Source: Carettochelys insculpta (lineage: Eukaryota > Chordata > Testudines > Carettochelyidae). From it: DNA of 64,000 bases. The notes under the pieces are model-generated. The model saw only the letters and a list, made by a program, of their open reading frames with translations. It was not told the DNA's origin and searched no databases. A program made the translations under genes and the position numbers. How positions within the stretch are numbered: the first letter of the stretch is position 1; each line of letters begins with the position of its first letter. Below, one piece after another: positions 24,209-36,344 of this stretch. The DNA is taken from assembly GCF_033958435.1 (NCBI RefSeq), contig NC_134137.1, positions 246,992,501-247,056,500 of the forward strand, given 5' to 3'.

Positions 24209-24245
24209 TGTAGTATCCTGTGGAGATCTTATTGAAAGGAAGGAT
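24209..24245. repeat. Right arm of inverted duplication, part after the LINE
   Basis: tgtagtatcctgtggagatc, then ttattgaaaggaagg; complement of about 20274-20238 with several substitutions. Clear similarity ends here, where the left side carries a Penelope-type fragment. Confidence 0.75.
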
Positions 24246-24249
24246 GCAT

Positions 24250-25070
24250 TGTCTAAACAAATGGTGTATGTAATTTTTAGGGGCTGGGATTGTGTATAAC
24301 CTCTTCAGTGGGCAGAAGTGACCAATGTGAGAGATAGGGTTCAAAGAATTACAGTGAACAATGTAACAAACAACAACGGAATTGGAGAATAAAAAGTATT
24401 AAGTGGTTTTCCTGGGGAGTATCTGGGTGCGGGGGAGTTAAACAGAAATTTCTCACCTCTGATGATGCAAAACCCCAGGCTTTTGAAACTGTGCTTTTAG
24501 GAGAGTGCTATTGTCTTCTGATCACTTACATAAGGCCAAGATCAAAGGCCCAAGTTGTATCAAGATCAAACTGAGCTATTTATGATGGTTGTGGTTCTGA
24601 ATATGAGACAAATATGAACTTGTAATCATGGGGGAAAGTCAGTTGTGGGTTTTGAAGGACTGGTACCTACCGGAACCTGAGATTGGAGTTAGGTTGACCT
24701 GTCACTTAAGTTCTTTTATTGTTTTTGATATTTTTTTCTGTGACGCTTTTACCCTAAGAATAAATGTGCTTGCTTTGAAAGTGCTTTGGGGTAACTTGTA
24801 GCTGCAGGCCATTAAGTTGCTCATAGCCTCTGGAGATAGTGCAAAGCACAAGTGCTGGCCATGTAGGCAGCCTGCTTTGCTGGAACTACTGTACCATGGT
24901 GTAAAAGCGGGGAAAGATGCAGACTTGAAGGCTCCCAGTCAGGAGGGAGAGATAAGGCTGTCTGCTCAAGAGAGGTGGCAGCTTGAAGCAAGGAATGTTT
25001 AAGTGGATGCCTCCGGTGAAGCATGTAGGGGTAACACAGATGCAGTTGCCCTGCACTGTGATACCTACTT
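24250..25070 (+). repeat. Probable LTR-type repeat
   Basis: This block resembles a repeated long-terminal-repeat sequence I recall from turtle DNA: tttgaaggactggtacctac, then ttcttttattgtttttgata, then a polyadenylation signal context aagaataaatgtgcttgctt near 24757, and a closing part with tcccagtcaggagggagag. The polyadenylation signal followed by a T/G-rich stretch fits an LTR. No internal viral genes are visible, so a solitary LTR is possible. Exact ends are not defined. Confidence 0.4.
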
Positions 25071-26041
25071 TCTTTTTCTAAACTCAGTAGTATTGTACTT
25101 ATGCCTGAAAACACAAAAGAGTAACTGATTATAGTATTTTAAACATCCGAATGAACAGTATTGTAGAAAATACCTGATGACACCAGAAAGCAAATTAGAT
25201 TTTATATATTCAGATTTTTTCTTAGTAATTTTAGTAAGGAAATTTTTCTTTTTTTTTCTCTCTAAATTTGACTTGCTCAAGAAAGTAATTTAAAGTTTCA
25301 CAGTTTCTGAGATACTAGGAAAGTTTAAACTCCATTGATTTCCATTCTGGGGGACACATGAAATAACTGTATGCTATAGTAGCTATACTAACTTAGTTAC
25401 CAACATGTATATATTTGAACAGACTCTTGGCAAAAGGAAAATGCAGCTTGTCTCAGCTGTGTGTCATGGGACTCTAGCACTGTTCAAGCTCTCAAACACT
25501 GTTCCTTCATTCAGCTGCACCATGCTGAACTTTAATATTTCTAAACATAAGCACATCCTTGATTTGTAGCAAGAGAGTAGGCTGTCACTCAAAGAGGGAA
25601 AATACTCCAGTTTCGTACCAATGTGTTTGCATTAGTGCCTTTGGATAAGAGGCAGCCAACCGACGCATTCCCAAAGCTTATTCAGTTCATAGGAATCCCT
25701 GCTTTTTGACAAGAGCTGTATTTCCATTAAGCACTATTGTAAAAAGCTTCTCACCACTGGCAATAGAGGTCCAACTGTGCTTCTAGTAACAGTGGTAGGA
25801 GCACTGGTATATATACATTGATTTAAGTAGTCCATAGTCAGTGGGACAGACAGTCACCACAGGCCCTGGGGCAAGGTGTGGAGGTCAGCCTTGTGTCTCA
25901 GCAAAGGGCGTGGCTGAGGGCGATCAGTCTTTAATGCTGCCCAGACCTCTTACCATACCATACACCTCTTACCATACCCTCAGAGCCATGCGGAGCAATG
26001 CCCCCATGGCAATTCAAAGGGTGCTGCCACTGTTAAGCCAA
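25071..26041. other. Unassigned sequence
   Basis: No gene or repeat family recognised in this stretch. Confidence 0.4.
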
Positions 26042-26200
26042 GCAGTTAGATCTCTGGTTTTACTTGAGGTTTTTAAGTCCTGGCTGGACAAGGTCTTGGC
26101 TGGGACAACTTAGTGGGGGTTGATCCTGCTTGGAGCAGGGGCTGGACTAGATGACCTCCTGAGGTCCCTTCCAGCCCTGTCATTCTGTGATTCTGTTTCC
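26042..26200 (+). mobile_element. CR1 LINE 3' end
   Basis: gaggtttttaagtcctggct, then ctagatgacctcctgaggtc, then ccttccagccctgtcattct and the terminal attctgtgattctg repeat. A typical, relatively intact CR1 tail, 5'-truncated. Confidence 0.88.
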
Positions 26201-26284
26201 TACCCCCTCTGCATCTATCATTGGTGTCTGGTACAGTTTAGACACAGGCAGGTTAGATGGAAATAACAAGATCCTTATTAAACA

Positions 26285-26299
26285 ACACACACACACACA
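26285..26299. repeat. (AC)n microsatellite
   Basis: Seven and a half AC units. Confidence 0.9.
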
Positions 26300-26671
26300 A
26301 AGCCATTGTAGGATTCCCTGCAACATAGTAATGGCTTGGATGTTAGCACAGATGTAAATATCAGGGATGAACCCAAGCCCAGATCCTTACAATGGGGAAC
26401 CGAGACAATAGGGAAGTACTATGCCATGTTCTGTAGACACTGGGATGACACAGGTGAGGACTCAGAAATACCAGAAACTGGATTCCTGAAACCTCTGGAG
26501 CACGTAAGTGGACTTCTCTCAATATGATGTCTGCTGTTCTTGACGTACAGTTCTGTGGACACTCCCTATCCGGGTTATGAGTGAAGGTTAAACCAAAAGG
26601 TCCCTTTTAGGTGTTACTCCTGCTCAGGCTTTAGCTATCAGCCAGGCTGGTTCACTTTGATTATGGTTAAA

Positions 26672-27044
26672 ATGGCAAGTTTTCTCAACAGAACTGGTGG
26701 AACGTCCACACACAACGTGTGTTTAGTCAACAGTTTATGGACAAAACTGAGTGATTTCACTGGCAGTGCTCTACCTCAAAGCCATGTGACATAACCCAGC
26801 TGTTGACAAATTCTGTTGACAAAAATATCTGTGTGGATGCTCTGGGAGGTCTTCTCTCGACAAAGAGGGCATTCAGGACAATGGGCAGCCCTATCTGCTG
26901 TACTTCTGGGTCCCTGTTTTGTCAAGCAAGCCGACTGCTCTTCTGATTGGCTCTTGTGTGTGGCCACACTTTGACAGAAATTTTGTTGGGAAATCTTTGT
27001 CAACTGTGATTCTGTCGACAGAGTACTGTAGGGTAACCATAGCC
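26672..27044. mobile_element. Harbinger-type MITE
   Basis: ggcaagttttctcaacagaa at the left and a degraded gtaaccatagcc at the right; the interior repeats gttgacaaattctgttgaca-type phrases in both orientations. The left terminal GGCTATGTCTACAC is largely eroded, so the left edge is approximate. Same subfamily as 14506-14937. Confidence 0.65.
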
Positions 27045-27289
27045 TGTGGGAGGTCTCCGTACCCCACTGGAATGATCTACTTGTGCAGCATCCAGAGACA
27101 CAGAGCGTTGTCAGAGTGATAGACACACCCCTATAGCCATTCCCGTGGCTGGGCAGATTTCCTGTCACATGGCACTCCATGTTTCCTCTTTTCCCTCCAT
27201 TTTGGCAGGAAAAATGTGCCAAAGGCCTGAAGAAGATGAAGAGGCACCAAGATGGAAGCTAAGTTGTCCTTTTGCCAATTCATGATGGC

Positions 27290-27485
27290 GTTTCAACCAA
27301 AATGACACCCATATACATCAAATATATTTTTAACCTGTTTTCCTCCAACACCACTGCCACTGTAGCAGCAGTGGGAACTGGGAGCTTCCGGCTCCTTTGA
27401 ATCTCTGGGCCCCAGTGTAGTTGCCCCTTTTGCCCCCCCACCATTCTCCTCCATCAGCAGGCATGCCCCTCGTAGTCTTAAATAC
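27290..27485 (-). repeat. GC-rich interspersed repeat, copy 1
   Basis: On the minus strand: gcaactacactggggcccag, then agattcaaaggagccggaag. The same phrase in diverged form occurs at 54290-54500 (minus) and, with its gctgggagccccaggccctg part, at 32250-32470 (plus). I recognise it as a dispersed repeat but cannot name the family. Confidence 0.55.
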
Positions 27486-28039
27486 CATGTCATCTAAACC
27501 TGCTTGGAGCAGGGCAAAACAATATAGTGATTAAGATTCCAGTGCCTTGAATAGACTGATGCTCCCACCATTGCTATCATCATTGGAGCTGCACCAATAT
27601 TAACAATAGTGGGCAGTTTTCAAGAAAAATAACCTATGCGGTGGGGGTGGAGGTGGGGTAAGTGGGTGCTGCAAACTCCATATCTCAGAAGGAGACAAGA
27701 AATAATTAAATTTATTACGCAACTATTCCATCGAGTTAATTCAGTACTGAGGATGTAGCTCCACAGTGATCATTATTTCCTTTTGGATCCATCTCCCCCT
27801 CATCGCTGATATGAAGTGCATAATGTACTGGGTTGATTCATGAGACCTGCCTGTATTCCCGGTAGTGGCCTGCTCAAGGACCTCTACGTTCACCCTACCC
27901 ACTCTGGCAAGCGATACACTGTAGCCTCTGTGAAAAATGATAGTGATACTTGCCTCTGTTATAGAGTTATGAAATGTGAGGATGAAGATGCCAAGTAAGA
28001 GTTAGGTATGACGGGTACACACATCTTCTTGAACAGAAA

Positions 28040-28206
28040 GGGACCTTGGGAGGTCATCTAGTCCAGTTCCCTGACCTCTTGGCAGGACCAAGCACCATAC
28101 CTGACATCTCTTTGCCCCAGTCCCTAAAAGGCCTCTTCAAGGATTGTGCTCACTACCTCAGGTATAGCAGGCCAATGCTCAAACCACTGAGCTATCCCTC
28201 CCCCCT
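28040..28206 (-). mobile_element. tRNA-derived SINE with CR1-like tail
   Basis: On the minus strand the head is gggagggatagctcagtggt (A box region). The B box region, where ggttgtgagttcaatcc is expected, is diverged. The CR1-like tail (ggtcctgccaagaggtcagg, then ggtcccttt) follows at 28090-28040. Same family as 5318-5525, here more worn in the middle. Confidence 0.8.
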
Positions 28207-29699
28207 TTACCTTTGCTGGGATTGCTACAAAAGGTCACATATAATTAAGTGAAGCTAAGCGGAAAGCAGGAAATGTATTCACCCCTGCTACAAACAATTG
28301 AACAAAATTCCTTCAGTAAACCTGTGTAGCTGGGTAACAGATTTGGATCTATGGAAGGTACAGATGGCCAGCAGTTTCCTGACTCCACCAGTTTGAAGTT
28401 GTTTATAGATTTAGTGTGACATGACAGCATCTTTAGCAAAGGAGAGAAGTGGACACTGACAGTATAAACTGTTGCAGCATATTAGGAGAAAATTAGGGAA
28501 AACAGTTTCTTCCCTGCCACTCCTGGCTAAAAATAAGGTGAATTTTAATTGGCATTCCTCCAGAGAGTGACTACAAATGCTGATGTAATTTCCCAGGAGC
28601 ATCAGCTGTTTACATTCCAGACAGTTTCCAGTTGCTTTGATTTCATCAAGATCAATGAGGTAAGTTCATGAAAATATAAATATTGGATTTTAGCCTAATG
28701 CTAGAGAAGCCTATGGGTCATTAACTATAATTTAGGTCTGCAAACTATTACTGACTCTCCTGAATAAAAATAAACTGTTTCTCACTTAAGAGCTTCTTCA
28801 GTTATGTTTGCAAGGTTGTTTTCAGTATACTTTTGTTTTTTCTCCTCCTATTCACAAGGAAATTAAAATACGGAGAGTTGAGGTATCCTTGCTCAATAAA
28901 TGTTAATGAAAATGGCTTATGGGTGGCCAGGGACAAAAGGTTATTAGTTATTTATTCCTATTGCGATAGTGATTAGAGGTACCAATTCTGGACCAAGACA
29001 ACACTGTGAGGTTTGGGTGTGCCATGTTTCTCCCTTATGTTTTATGGGCAGAACAAACTCCTCTTCTCAGTGTACTTTCTTAAGAGCCTAGAAGGCAGAT
29101 TCTGTACAACTCTTGGAAATTTGGCAGACTTCCCTAAAATCTCTGCTGGAGAGAACTGTCACAAAAATGACTTTTAAAGGAAGATTGGCTGCATATTTCA
29201 AGTTGTTTATCACATTTTTTAAATGAAACACCAAGGGAATAAGAGAGGAATGTAGTTCACTAAGTTTCCCATAGCCATTTTTGTGTTTATCTCGTTTCTT
29301 TTCTACGTAATCTGTGATGTTCTTCTTCCACAGTCTACTAAAATCCCTGTAGCCAATGTCTGCTCTTCTGTTTTTAAGTGTTACACTTCCAAGGCATTAT
29401 TAATATATAAAAGTAAGAAAAACGTTTCAAAATTACTGAAGAGCACTTTGACAGTCCTCTGTGCTATAATTCCCATGAATTTTATTGAGCTAAACCAAGT
29501 TGGAAATAATATAAAGCCCATAAAAGGTATTGAAAATATCTCTCTTCTCCTTGAAAACACAGTGGTTTCCTGCTGTATAACTCTTTTAATATTAGTGTTG
29601 TGAAGTGGTTTATGAACATTAACAGATAGGAAGTACGGTAAAAGGCCACGCTGCCTTAACTGAGAGATCTTCAGTAGCATGAATTTCAAGAGAGTCATA
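28207..29699. other. Unassigned sequence
   Basis: Ordinary AT-rich non-coding sequence. The longest open frame (106 codons at 29283) has no recognisable domain. Confidence 0.4.
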
Positions 29700-30365
29700 A
29701 AATGTGGAAACTATATCAAATTACAAAGGATGAATATATAAAATCCCCACAAGCATACAGGGACAAAATCAGACAACCCAAAGCACAAAATAAGATTAAA
29801 CTAGTTAAGAATATAAAGGGAAGCAAGAAAGAATTATGCAAATACATAGGAAATAAGATGAAAAGCATGGACAGGTTAGGCCTATTACTCAGTGAAGATG
29901 GAAAGACAATAACAGAAGATGCAGCCATCGCCAATGTATTTAAATGCCTTTTTTCACCAAAAAAATTGGCTGTGAGGTTAAAATAGGAAAAGTAGAAATT
30001 AAGAATAACTTAGACAAATTAGACGTCTTCAAGTTGACAGAGCCTGATGAAATACATTCTAGAGTACTTAAGGAACTGTCAGAAGAGATATTTGAGCCAC
30101 TAGCAATTATGTTTGAGAATTCATAGAGGATGGGAGAGCTACGTGACTGAACTGGGCTGAAAAGGGCAAATATAGTACCTATCTATAAAAAAGGGAATAA
30201 ACGCAACCCAGGGAATTACAGACCAGTTTTACTTCAGTACCCAGGAAAATAATGGAGTGAATAATCAAAGTATCATTTTGTGAGCACTTAGAAGAAAATA
30301 ATGTGATAAGTACCAGTGAACATGGATTTGTCAAGAACAAGTCATTGCCAGCAAAGGTGCAGGAA
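29700..30365 (+). pseudogene. CR1 LINE ORF2 fragment (pre-RT and early RT)
   Basis: Translation in the plus direction gives a CR1-like linker between endonuclease and reverse transcriptase (QPKAQNKIKLVKNIKGSKKE, then LCKYIGNKMKSMDRLGLLLS), continuing with a frame change at about 29945 to TEPDEIHSRVLKELSEEIFEP, then KANIVPIYKKG-like text near 30165 and STSEHGFVKNKS at about 30310. The frame is broken several times, so it is inactive. It continues after a GC-rich interruption in the segment at 30830. Confidence 0.75.
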
Positions 30366-30770
30366 GTAAGGCTACATGGGGTGCTGCAAGATTTGTCACC
30401 ATCTTCCCCATGGTCAGCAGACAGTCCTACTGTTGACCTTCTACAAGCTTCACCAATCCCAAGTCCTGGCTGCTGGGTGGTCCTGTGGGGCACTGCCAGG
30501 TCTTTTGGGTCCATCTGACCCTAATGTTTTCACCACTCTTCTTGGGAGCCTTCCCACTGTGTGGGTTCCACCGGTCCTCGGGGTTCCTTTGCCCACTGGA
30601 GCTGTGAGCTCCACACCCTGACAGCCTGGGGTCTGCTGCTGCTGGGTGTCCCAACCCTGGCTCAAGGCTCTTCTCCTGGCCTCACTCCAGGGTTCTGCAG
30701 CTGCCCTTAGCTGTGGCAGCAGCCTGGGGGGCAATGAGGAGTATGAACAGGTGTAAGGGGGGATGTGTAA
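30366..30770. repeat. GC-rich insert inside the CR1 region
   Basis: Base composition changes abruptly to GC-rich (for example ggggttcctttgcccactgg, then cctgacagcctggggtctgc). The sequences on either side are both CR1-like, so this is probably a foreign insertion. Its family is unknown to me. Confidence 0.5.
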
Positions 30771-30829
30771 CTCAGCACACCCAATGTAAATGTTGTTCCA
30801 GAACCACTGATGCCAACCAATCTAATACC

Positions 30830-31310
30830 CTGCTTTGACAGGATAATAAACCTTGTGGCTTGGAGGAGGAGATAGATGCCATGTACCTAAGGTCTATAAG
30901 CCTTACGTCAATCACCAGAAAAATGATGGAGGGGATCCTCAAGGAATCAATTTTGAAGCATTTGGAAGAGGATTAAGTGATCAAGAATAGTCAACATGGA
31001 TTCACCAAGGGCAAGTCTGATCAGCTTCTGTGATGAGGTAACTAGCTCTGTGGACATGAAGAAGTCAGTGGACGTGATATCCTTTAACTTTAGCAAACCT
31101 TTTCATACAGTCTCCCACAATATTCTTGCCCATAAGTTAAGGATTGGATTGGATAAATGGACTGTAAGGTCGATAGAAAGCTGGCTAGATAGTCAGGACT
31201 GATGGGAAGTGATCAATGGCTCTATGTCTGGTTGGCAGTAAGTTTCAGGTGAAATGCCCCAAGGATCAGTTCTAGGTCTGGTATTGATCAACATTTTTGT
31301 TTGCAGAAGA
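30830..31310 (+). pseudogene. CR1 LINE reverse transcriptase fragment
   Basis: RT core text is readable across frame breaks: NQHGFTKGKS-like at about 30990, then VDVISFNFSKPFHTVSHNIL at about 31070 (CR1 normally has FDxVxH here), then HKLRIGLDKWTVRSIESWLD, and a GSVLGLVLI-type block near 31265. The HGF motif repeats that of the segment ending at 30365, so the two segments partly overlap in the CR1 map and may be two copies, not one interrupted copy. Confidence 0.75.
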
Positions 31311-31665
31311 GAAAACCGAGGGGTGATTTGATAGCAGCGTTCAACTTCCTGGGGATGCAGAGAGGCTGTTCTCAGTAGTGATAAATGGCAAAACAAGGAG
31401 CAATCATCTTAAGTTACAGAGGGGGAGGTGTAGATTGCATATTAGGAAAAACTTTTCCCCCAGAAGGGTGGTGAAGCATTAGAATGTGTTACCTAGAGAA
31501 TTGGTGAAATCTCCATCCCTAGAGGTTTTTAAATCCTGGATCAAAAAGGTCCCGGCTGGGATAATTTAGTTAGGGATGATCTTGCTTTGGGCAGGAGGCT
31601 GGACTCAACAGCCTGCTGAGGTCCCTTACAGCCCTCGAATTCTAAGATTCTATCATTTCAACTTT
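31311..31665 (+). mobile_element. CR1 LINE 3' end
   Basis: gggtgatttgatagcagcgt, then ttaggaaaaacttttccccc, then gaggtttttaaatcctggat, ending ccctcgaattctaagattct. Encodes the eroded end of ORF2 followed by the 3' untranslated region. It directly follows the RT fragment, skipping the region between the active-site motif and the C terminus, so an internal deletion is likely. Confidence 0.85.
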
Positions 31666-31689
31666 ACTTTTGTGTTTGTGTCACATGAT

Positions 31690-32000
31690 GTGTTCATCAA
31701 ATAGAGAAATACAGCTTAGGTGAACCTACTACAAAGTGGGTGCATAATTATCTATAAAACTCTACTCAGAGTGACTCACAATCAAGCTGGCTCTGTCCTG
31801 AGTCTCGTTCTATTCAATATCTGCATACATTCTTTGAATAATGGCATAGAGAGAACACTTACAAAGCTTGCTTATTGAAGCAAGCTGGAAAGAGTGCAAG
31901 AGCTTTGGCTGATAGTTTTAAAATTCGAAAGGATGTTGGTCTGAATAGCAAGGGATTAAACTTGATAAGGACAAATGCAAAGTACTACAGTCAAATGGAG
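31690..32000 (+). pseudogene. CR1 LINE RT fragment (active-site neighbourhood)
   Basis: ctgtcctgagtctcgttcta, then cattctttgaataatggcat, then gagagaacacttacaaagct correspond to the CR1 stretch usually read as SVLGPVLFNI, NDLxNGIE and TLIKFADD. The FADD-coding bases have decayed after aaagct. The later part (cttgataaggacaaatgcaa) matches the CR1 region after motif C. This lies downstream of a complete CR1 tail, so it is a separate insertion. Confidence 0.65.
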
Positions 32001-32249
32001 ATGAACCAAAATGGAACTCCCGGGTTTTGAATACCTGCCCCCGCACGCACACACACGCAGAGGTTGTTTCTTTAGATTTCAGATCTGAATGCTGCTTACA
32101 CCCTGCTCTATATTTAAGAAATGGTTTCATCCTATTTTTTCCTCTTCGTCATGCACCACTAAGTCTGAATACTGCTGAGTGGCATTGCTGAACTTGGATA
32201 ATCCCATACCTCTAACTAAAATACTAAGCCATACTTCAGTTGCATAGAC

Positions 32250-32470
32250 TTGCTAGGCTCCTGGGCCGTGGCAGGGCAGAGGGGCTGGCTCTGCACTTCT
32301 GCAGTTCTAAAAGGGTTGGGGCCTTGGAAAGAAGAGGTGGAGCCAGGGCAGCTGGCCCTCAGCACCAGCTGGACCACATCCCCCTGACCATCTGGAGTTG
32401 CAGTTGCAGCAGTGGTGGCTGGGAGCCCCAGGCCCTGGGACAATTGTCTCCTTCCCCCACCCACCCCATA
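32250..32470 (+). repeat. GC-rich interspersed repeat, copy 2
   Basis: ctaaaagggttggggccttg, then gctgggagccccaggccctg, ending gacaattgtctccttccccc. Shares phrases with the copies at 27290 and 54290. Confidence 0.45.
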
Positions 32471-35136
32471 GGTGGGTTGATTCTAAGCTACCTTTCTGCA
32501 CCCCTCTGATCCTGGGGCTGCTCTAAATTACACTATTAACAGCGATTCCTTATGGACTGCTCCACTTGCTGAAGACTGACTAGTGTGCTGTATACTATCA
32601 CTCTGCTTACAACCCGTCTGCAGCACACATGCAGGCAAGCAGGTTATAGTGGATTCTTCTGCGTCAGAAGACTCTCCATTTGCCTCTTTAGGTCAGAAAT
32701 CTGACTGCTCTGTGTTGGCTGAGCTTGCAAAGCCCTGAGAACAGGGCCTGAGAATCTAGCCCAGTGGCACTGGTGAATAAGAATACTCAGTCTGAGTTCA
32801 TTTGGACACTTGGCAGCTCAGATAAATCCACGCTGACCACGGTTAGCAGCTATTCTGATTTTTTCTCTCTTCTTTGCACACACCCAGTGCCTTATTAAAC
32901 ATTGTAAACAGTCAGGCGAGATATAGCTGCATCTGAGAAAGTAATCTGAGTTGTTGTCGTAGATTTTTCAGATGACGTGGCAGGTTTTATTTTTACACTA
33001 GCAGAGCCCTTTTAGTAAATAAAATATCAGACATAGAAGTCTGGTCAACTGATGTTGTGTAAATAAATATAAATGGGAGAGATTCTTAAAAATATTTTTT
33101 CCTGTCTTCAATTTATTTTCCTCCCCAATCATATTTGGTGTCCTTCATTGCAGCAGCAGTAGACACTGGAACAGTAGACTAAGTGACAAAAAATGTTGTT
33201 TTCAGGTATATTCTGTTTTTTTTTTTCAATAAAAACAACCAGTAAAAATGCTTAACAAATTATCATTTGGATCAGCTGCCTTGTGATTTTTATTCTGTAT
33301 TCATTCCCATATGGTAATTTTATCATTGTAAGGATGTTATAATACAAAGTAAATCATTGGCTTTATGTAGCATCTTGCTTACACATGGTATTCTGGAGTA
33401 CTCTACACAGAATGAATTGGTTGTTGGCTGTGCACTGTGTGATCAACTGTCTCTAACATATGATTTTTGGGTGATAAAATTGAAATCCTAAGACTAAAGA
33501 CTCACATGCGTGCTTAACTTTATACACTGCAAGTAGTCATGAGATTATTTACAGTGTGTAAATCCAAGCTCACGCATTGGTCATTGTCTCATTAGTAATT
33601 GAGAGCTAGAGCCACAAAGAGATTTAGACACAGGTGCTGACTTCCTCTGGGCCTAGGGGGTACTCAACCCCACAATCCACCTGTGGCCCCACACCTACCA
33701 TAGCCCTTCCCTTGAGCCCTCACTTTGCCTCTCCGCCACCCACCAGCATGCCCCATCCCTGCTCCTCCATCTCACTCCCAGAGCCTCCTGCATGATGCAA
33801 ACAGCTGACTGTGGAAGATGGGAAGCCCTAAAAGGGAGAGGAAGGAGCTGATTGGTGGGGCCACCAGTCAGTGGAAGGCACTGGGCAGAGGAGGAGCAGG
33901 GAGCTGACTGTTAGCACTAAGCATCCTCTATGCTTCCTCATAGGTGCTCCAGACAGTGCTCCATGGACTTACTCACTGAACAGCTGCTTTCAGCACCATA
34001 ATCAAAATTCTGATTCTCAAAGCCTCTGTGCATTTCATGCCTAACCCTAGAGGTGTTCAAATACCCCAAGTTCTGCCAATGGGCATCTACAAAGCTGTCG
34101 AAATCTTGGTGCTGCTAATCTGCTGTCTCTACACCCTCCTAGCCCCACCCCCAGTGGGAATATCAAGTGAGATTGGACTAGATCCAATAGGCATTCCTAT
34201 AGGCTACCTAAGAAAATCCGTCTACTTGATTGTGCTATGCAAACAACATTGGCAACCCAAGGCATATACACAAGGATTTGTGACTGTCTCATTTTTTCTG
34301 CATTTAGTGTCTTCCACTTTCCAAAAAGTTTTCTTTTCAGACTGTTCATTTCTTTACAGAGCTGATACCAGGTGTCCTAAACAGAATCCTACTGATTTTG
34401 ATTTATGAAACATTTGCCTTTTTGAAAGTACAAACCAGCCCAAAATACAAAGAACACATTATTTGACTTGGCTAAATAGAAACTGATCTTATCTGTTAGT
34501 TCCATTTGTTCGGACACATCATGCCAACTTATTTCTAAACACGGTTTGACACTTTGTGCAGATTCTGATTTTGGTCTTTGAATCCTTTTTTCATAGGATT
34601 CATGAGAGGCCAAAGTGGGCAAAACATGAAGAATCAGTGTGAACAACTCACAGAAATTCCATAGGTTGAAAATGGGTCACACCAATTGTGGTATAGGGCA
34701 AATGTTTAGCAATTACAGGTAAATTTACTTAAGTCAAAATAAAGTTTATGAAAAGAAAAAGGCTAACTCACAATGAGCATTGTCTGCCAAAAATATGCAA
34801 ACAGCTTTCTCCAAAAGGATACTTATAATATTTTCTTATGAAATGCATTAGATTTTTTCCTTGTTATTTTATAAGTCAGTACTATTCTGATCCCACCACA
34901 GAAAGCATTCTTCTACAGCAAAATTAAGGATAAAAGTCTGATTCTATTAAAGTACATGGGGAATTTTGTCACCGACATCAGCAAGCTAGGATTTCAATTT
35001 TGATCTGTTTCCTAAGTAATTTCATGTTTGCATAGTCACCCCACCCCCTTTTAACATAAAAATTAGACCTTTGGGTTATCACTTCCAATGGATAGGCTAG
35101 ATTGTCCCAGGCAGTTGGCTGATTTGGATAACTCAG
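32471..35136. other. Mostly unassigned sequence
   Basis: No gene recognised. A GC-richer block at 33640-33960 (ctaaaagggagaggaaggag, then gctgattggtggggccacca) looks like a dispersed repeat of unknown family. A 126-codon frame at 34028-34408 has hydrophobic runs but no recognisable domain. Confidence 0.4.
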
Positions 35137-35463
35137 GGGAGCATCTACACACACAAAACATTCTTTCCAAAGTAAATCAAAAGAACATGGTACTGCTTTC
35201 TAAATCGTTCTTCCTGTCCCATTTCAGGAAGAGCACCCCCTTTCAAAAGCTTCTTTCAAAAGAAAACATATGTAGGCACCCCACAGAGCCCTTCTCTTGA
35301 AAGAACAGTCTTCATTTTCAATCCCTGGCCTATTCTTTCAAAAGAGCAGATGACTTTTGATTTGCTCTTGTGTGTGTGGATGCACTCTTTCAAAAGAAGC
35401 TCTTTTGGAAGAGATCTTCCAGAAGAGCGTCTTTTGGAAGATCTCTGCTATGTAGACATAGCC
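35137..35463. mobile_element. Harbinger-type MITE
   Basis: Left end ggagcatctacacacac (eroded), right end ctatgtagacatagcc. The interior repeats cttttggaagatct / tctttcaaaaga phrases in both orientations, giving a long imperfect hairpin. Confidence 0.75.
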
Positions 35464-36190
35464 CGGATGTGGTTCTTTGTATCTTTCAGGCATTGGGAAA
35501 CTGTCACTTGAGTGTATGAACTGGTCCAATCCCAAGTGGTCCATATGCTCATGTGGTATGGAACCATTTGAAATTTGGATTTGTACAACTTTTGGGGCTC
35601 ATTTGGAAAAATTAACAATATTTTCACTAACATCCACATTTTCCAGTATTCTTTTTTTTTGTTTTATCCCATAGACTGTAAATCAGAGAACCTACTTTGA
35701 AATAACTTGAAATAGCACTTTCTTTTACTTTCAAGGTAACCTGCAAATAGCATCCAAACACGTTTTGATAGCACATATTCAAGGTCATTTTTCCCCACAC
35801 AGATTTTACCTTCTGCTGATTTAAATACAGGAAAGACAATTTCTTCCTCAGTGGGCCTTTCCTAACCCCTGATATACTTATGAAAGCAACATTGCTGTTT
35901 CAAAGATCTGCTCTGGGAAGATCACAGAACACTTGTGAAGATTTTAGTTTGTCACCTAGCTCTTGAGATGGTAAATCTTTCTTTATTACATTTATTGCTG
36001 AGTTACATTTTTGTTATGCATTTATTCAGTTCGCACACTGATGCACTTCTGCCCCAGCCAGTTTCCTAGCCATTAATTGCTTCTTCTTCTTTTTAAGAGT
36101 TCAAGCATAAACTTTTTCCCAATGTTCTTTTTCTTTGCCTCCTTTATGATACAAATAGGCAGTTTCTCCTTCAAATTCCAGCAAAGTTTC

Positions 36191-36344
36191 TCATTCTCAC
36201 TTATCAGAGAGGTAGCCAAGTTAGTCTGTATATTCAAAAACAACAAGAAGTCCTTTGGCACTTTATAGGCTAACAGATATTTTGGAGCATAAGCTTTCAT
36301 GGGCAAAACCCCGCTTTGTCAGGTGCATGAGATCATTCTCACTT
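36191..36344 (+). mobile_element. Penelope-type terminal insert with 12-bp target duplication
   Basis: gaggtagccaagttagtctg, then ggcactttataggctaacag, then gcataagctttcatgggcaa, ending tcaggtgcatgaga. Flanked by tcattctcactt at 36191-36202 and 36333-36344. A single-armed copy, unlike the palindromic one at 12151, so the repeat inserts both as one arm and as two. Confidence 0.78.

Noticed and set aside
34028..34408. 126-codon open frame with hydrophobic segments
   Set aside because: No family resemblance or conserved motif; hydrophobicity comes from T-rich composition.
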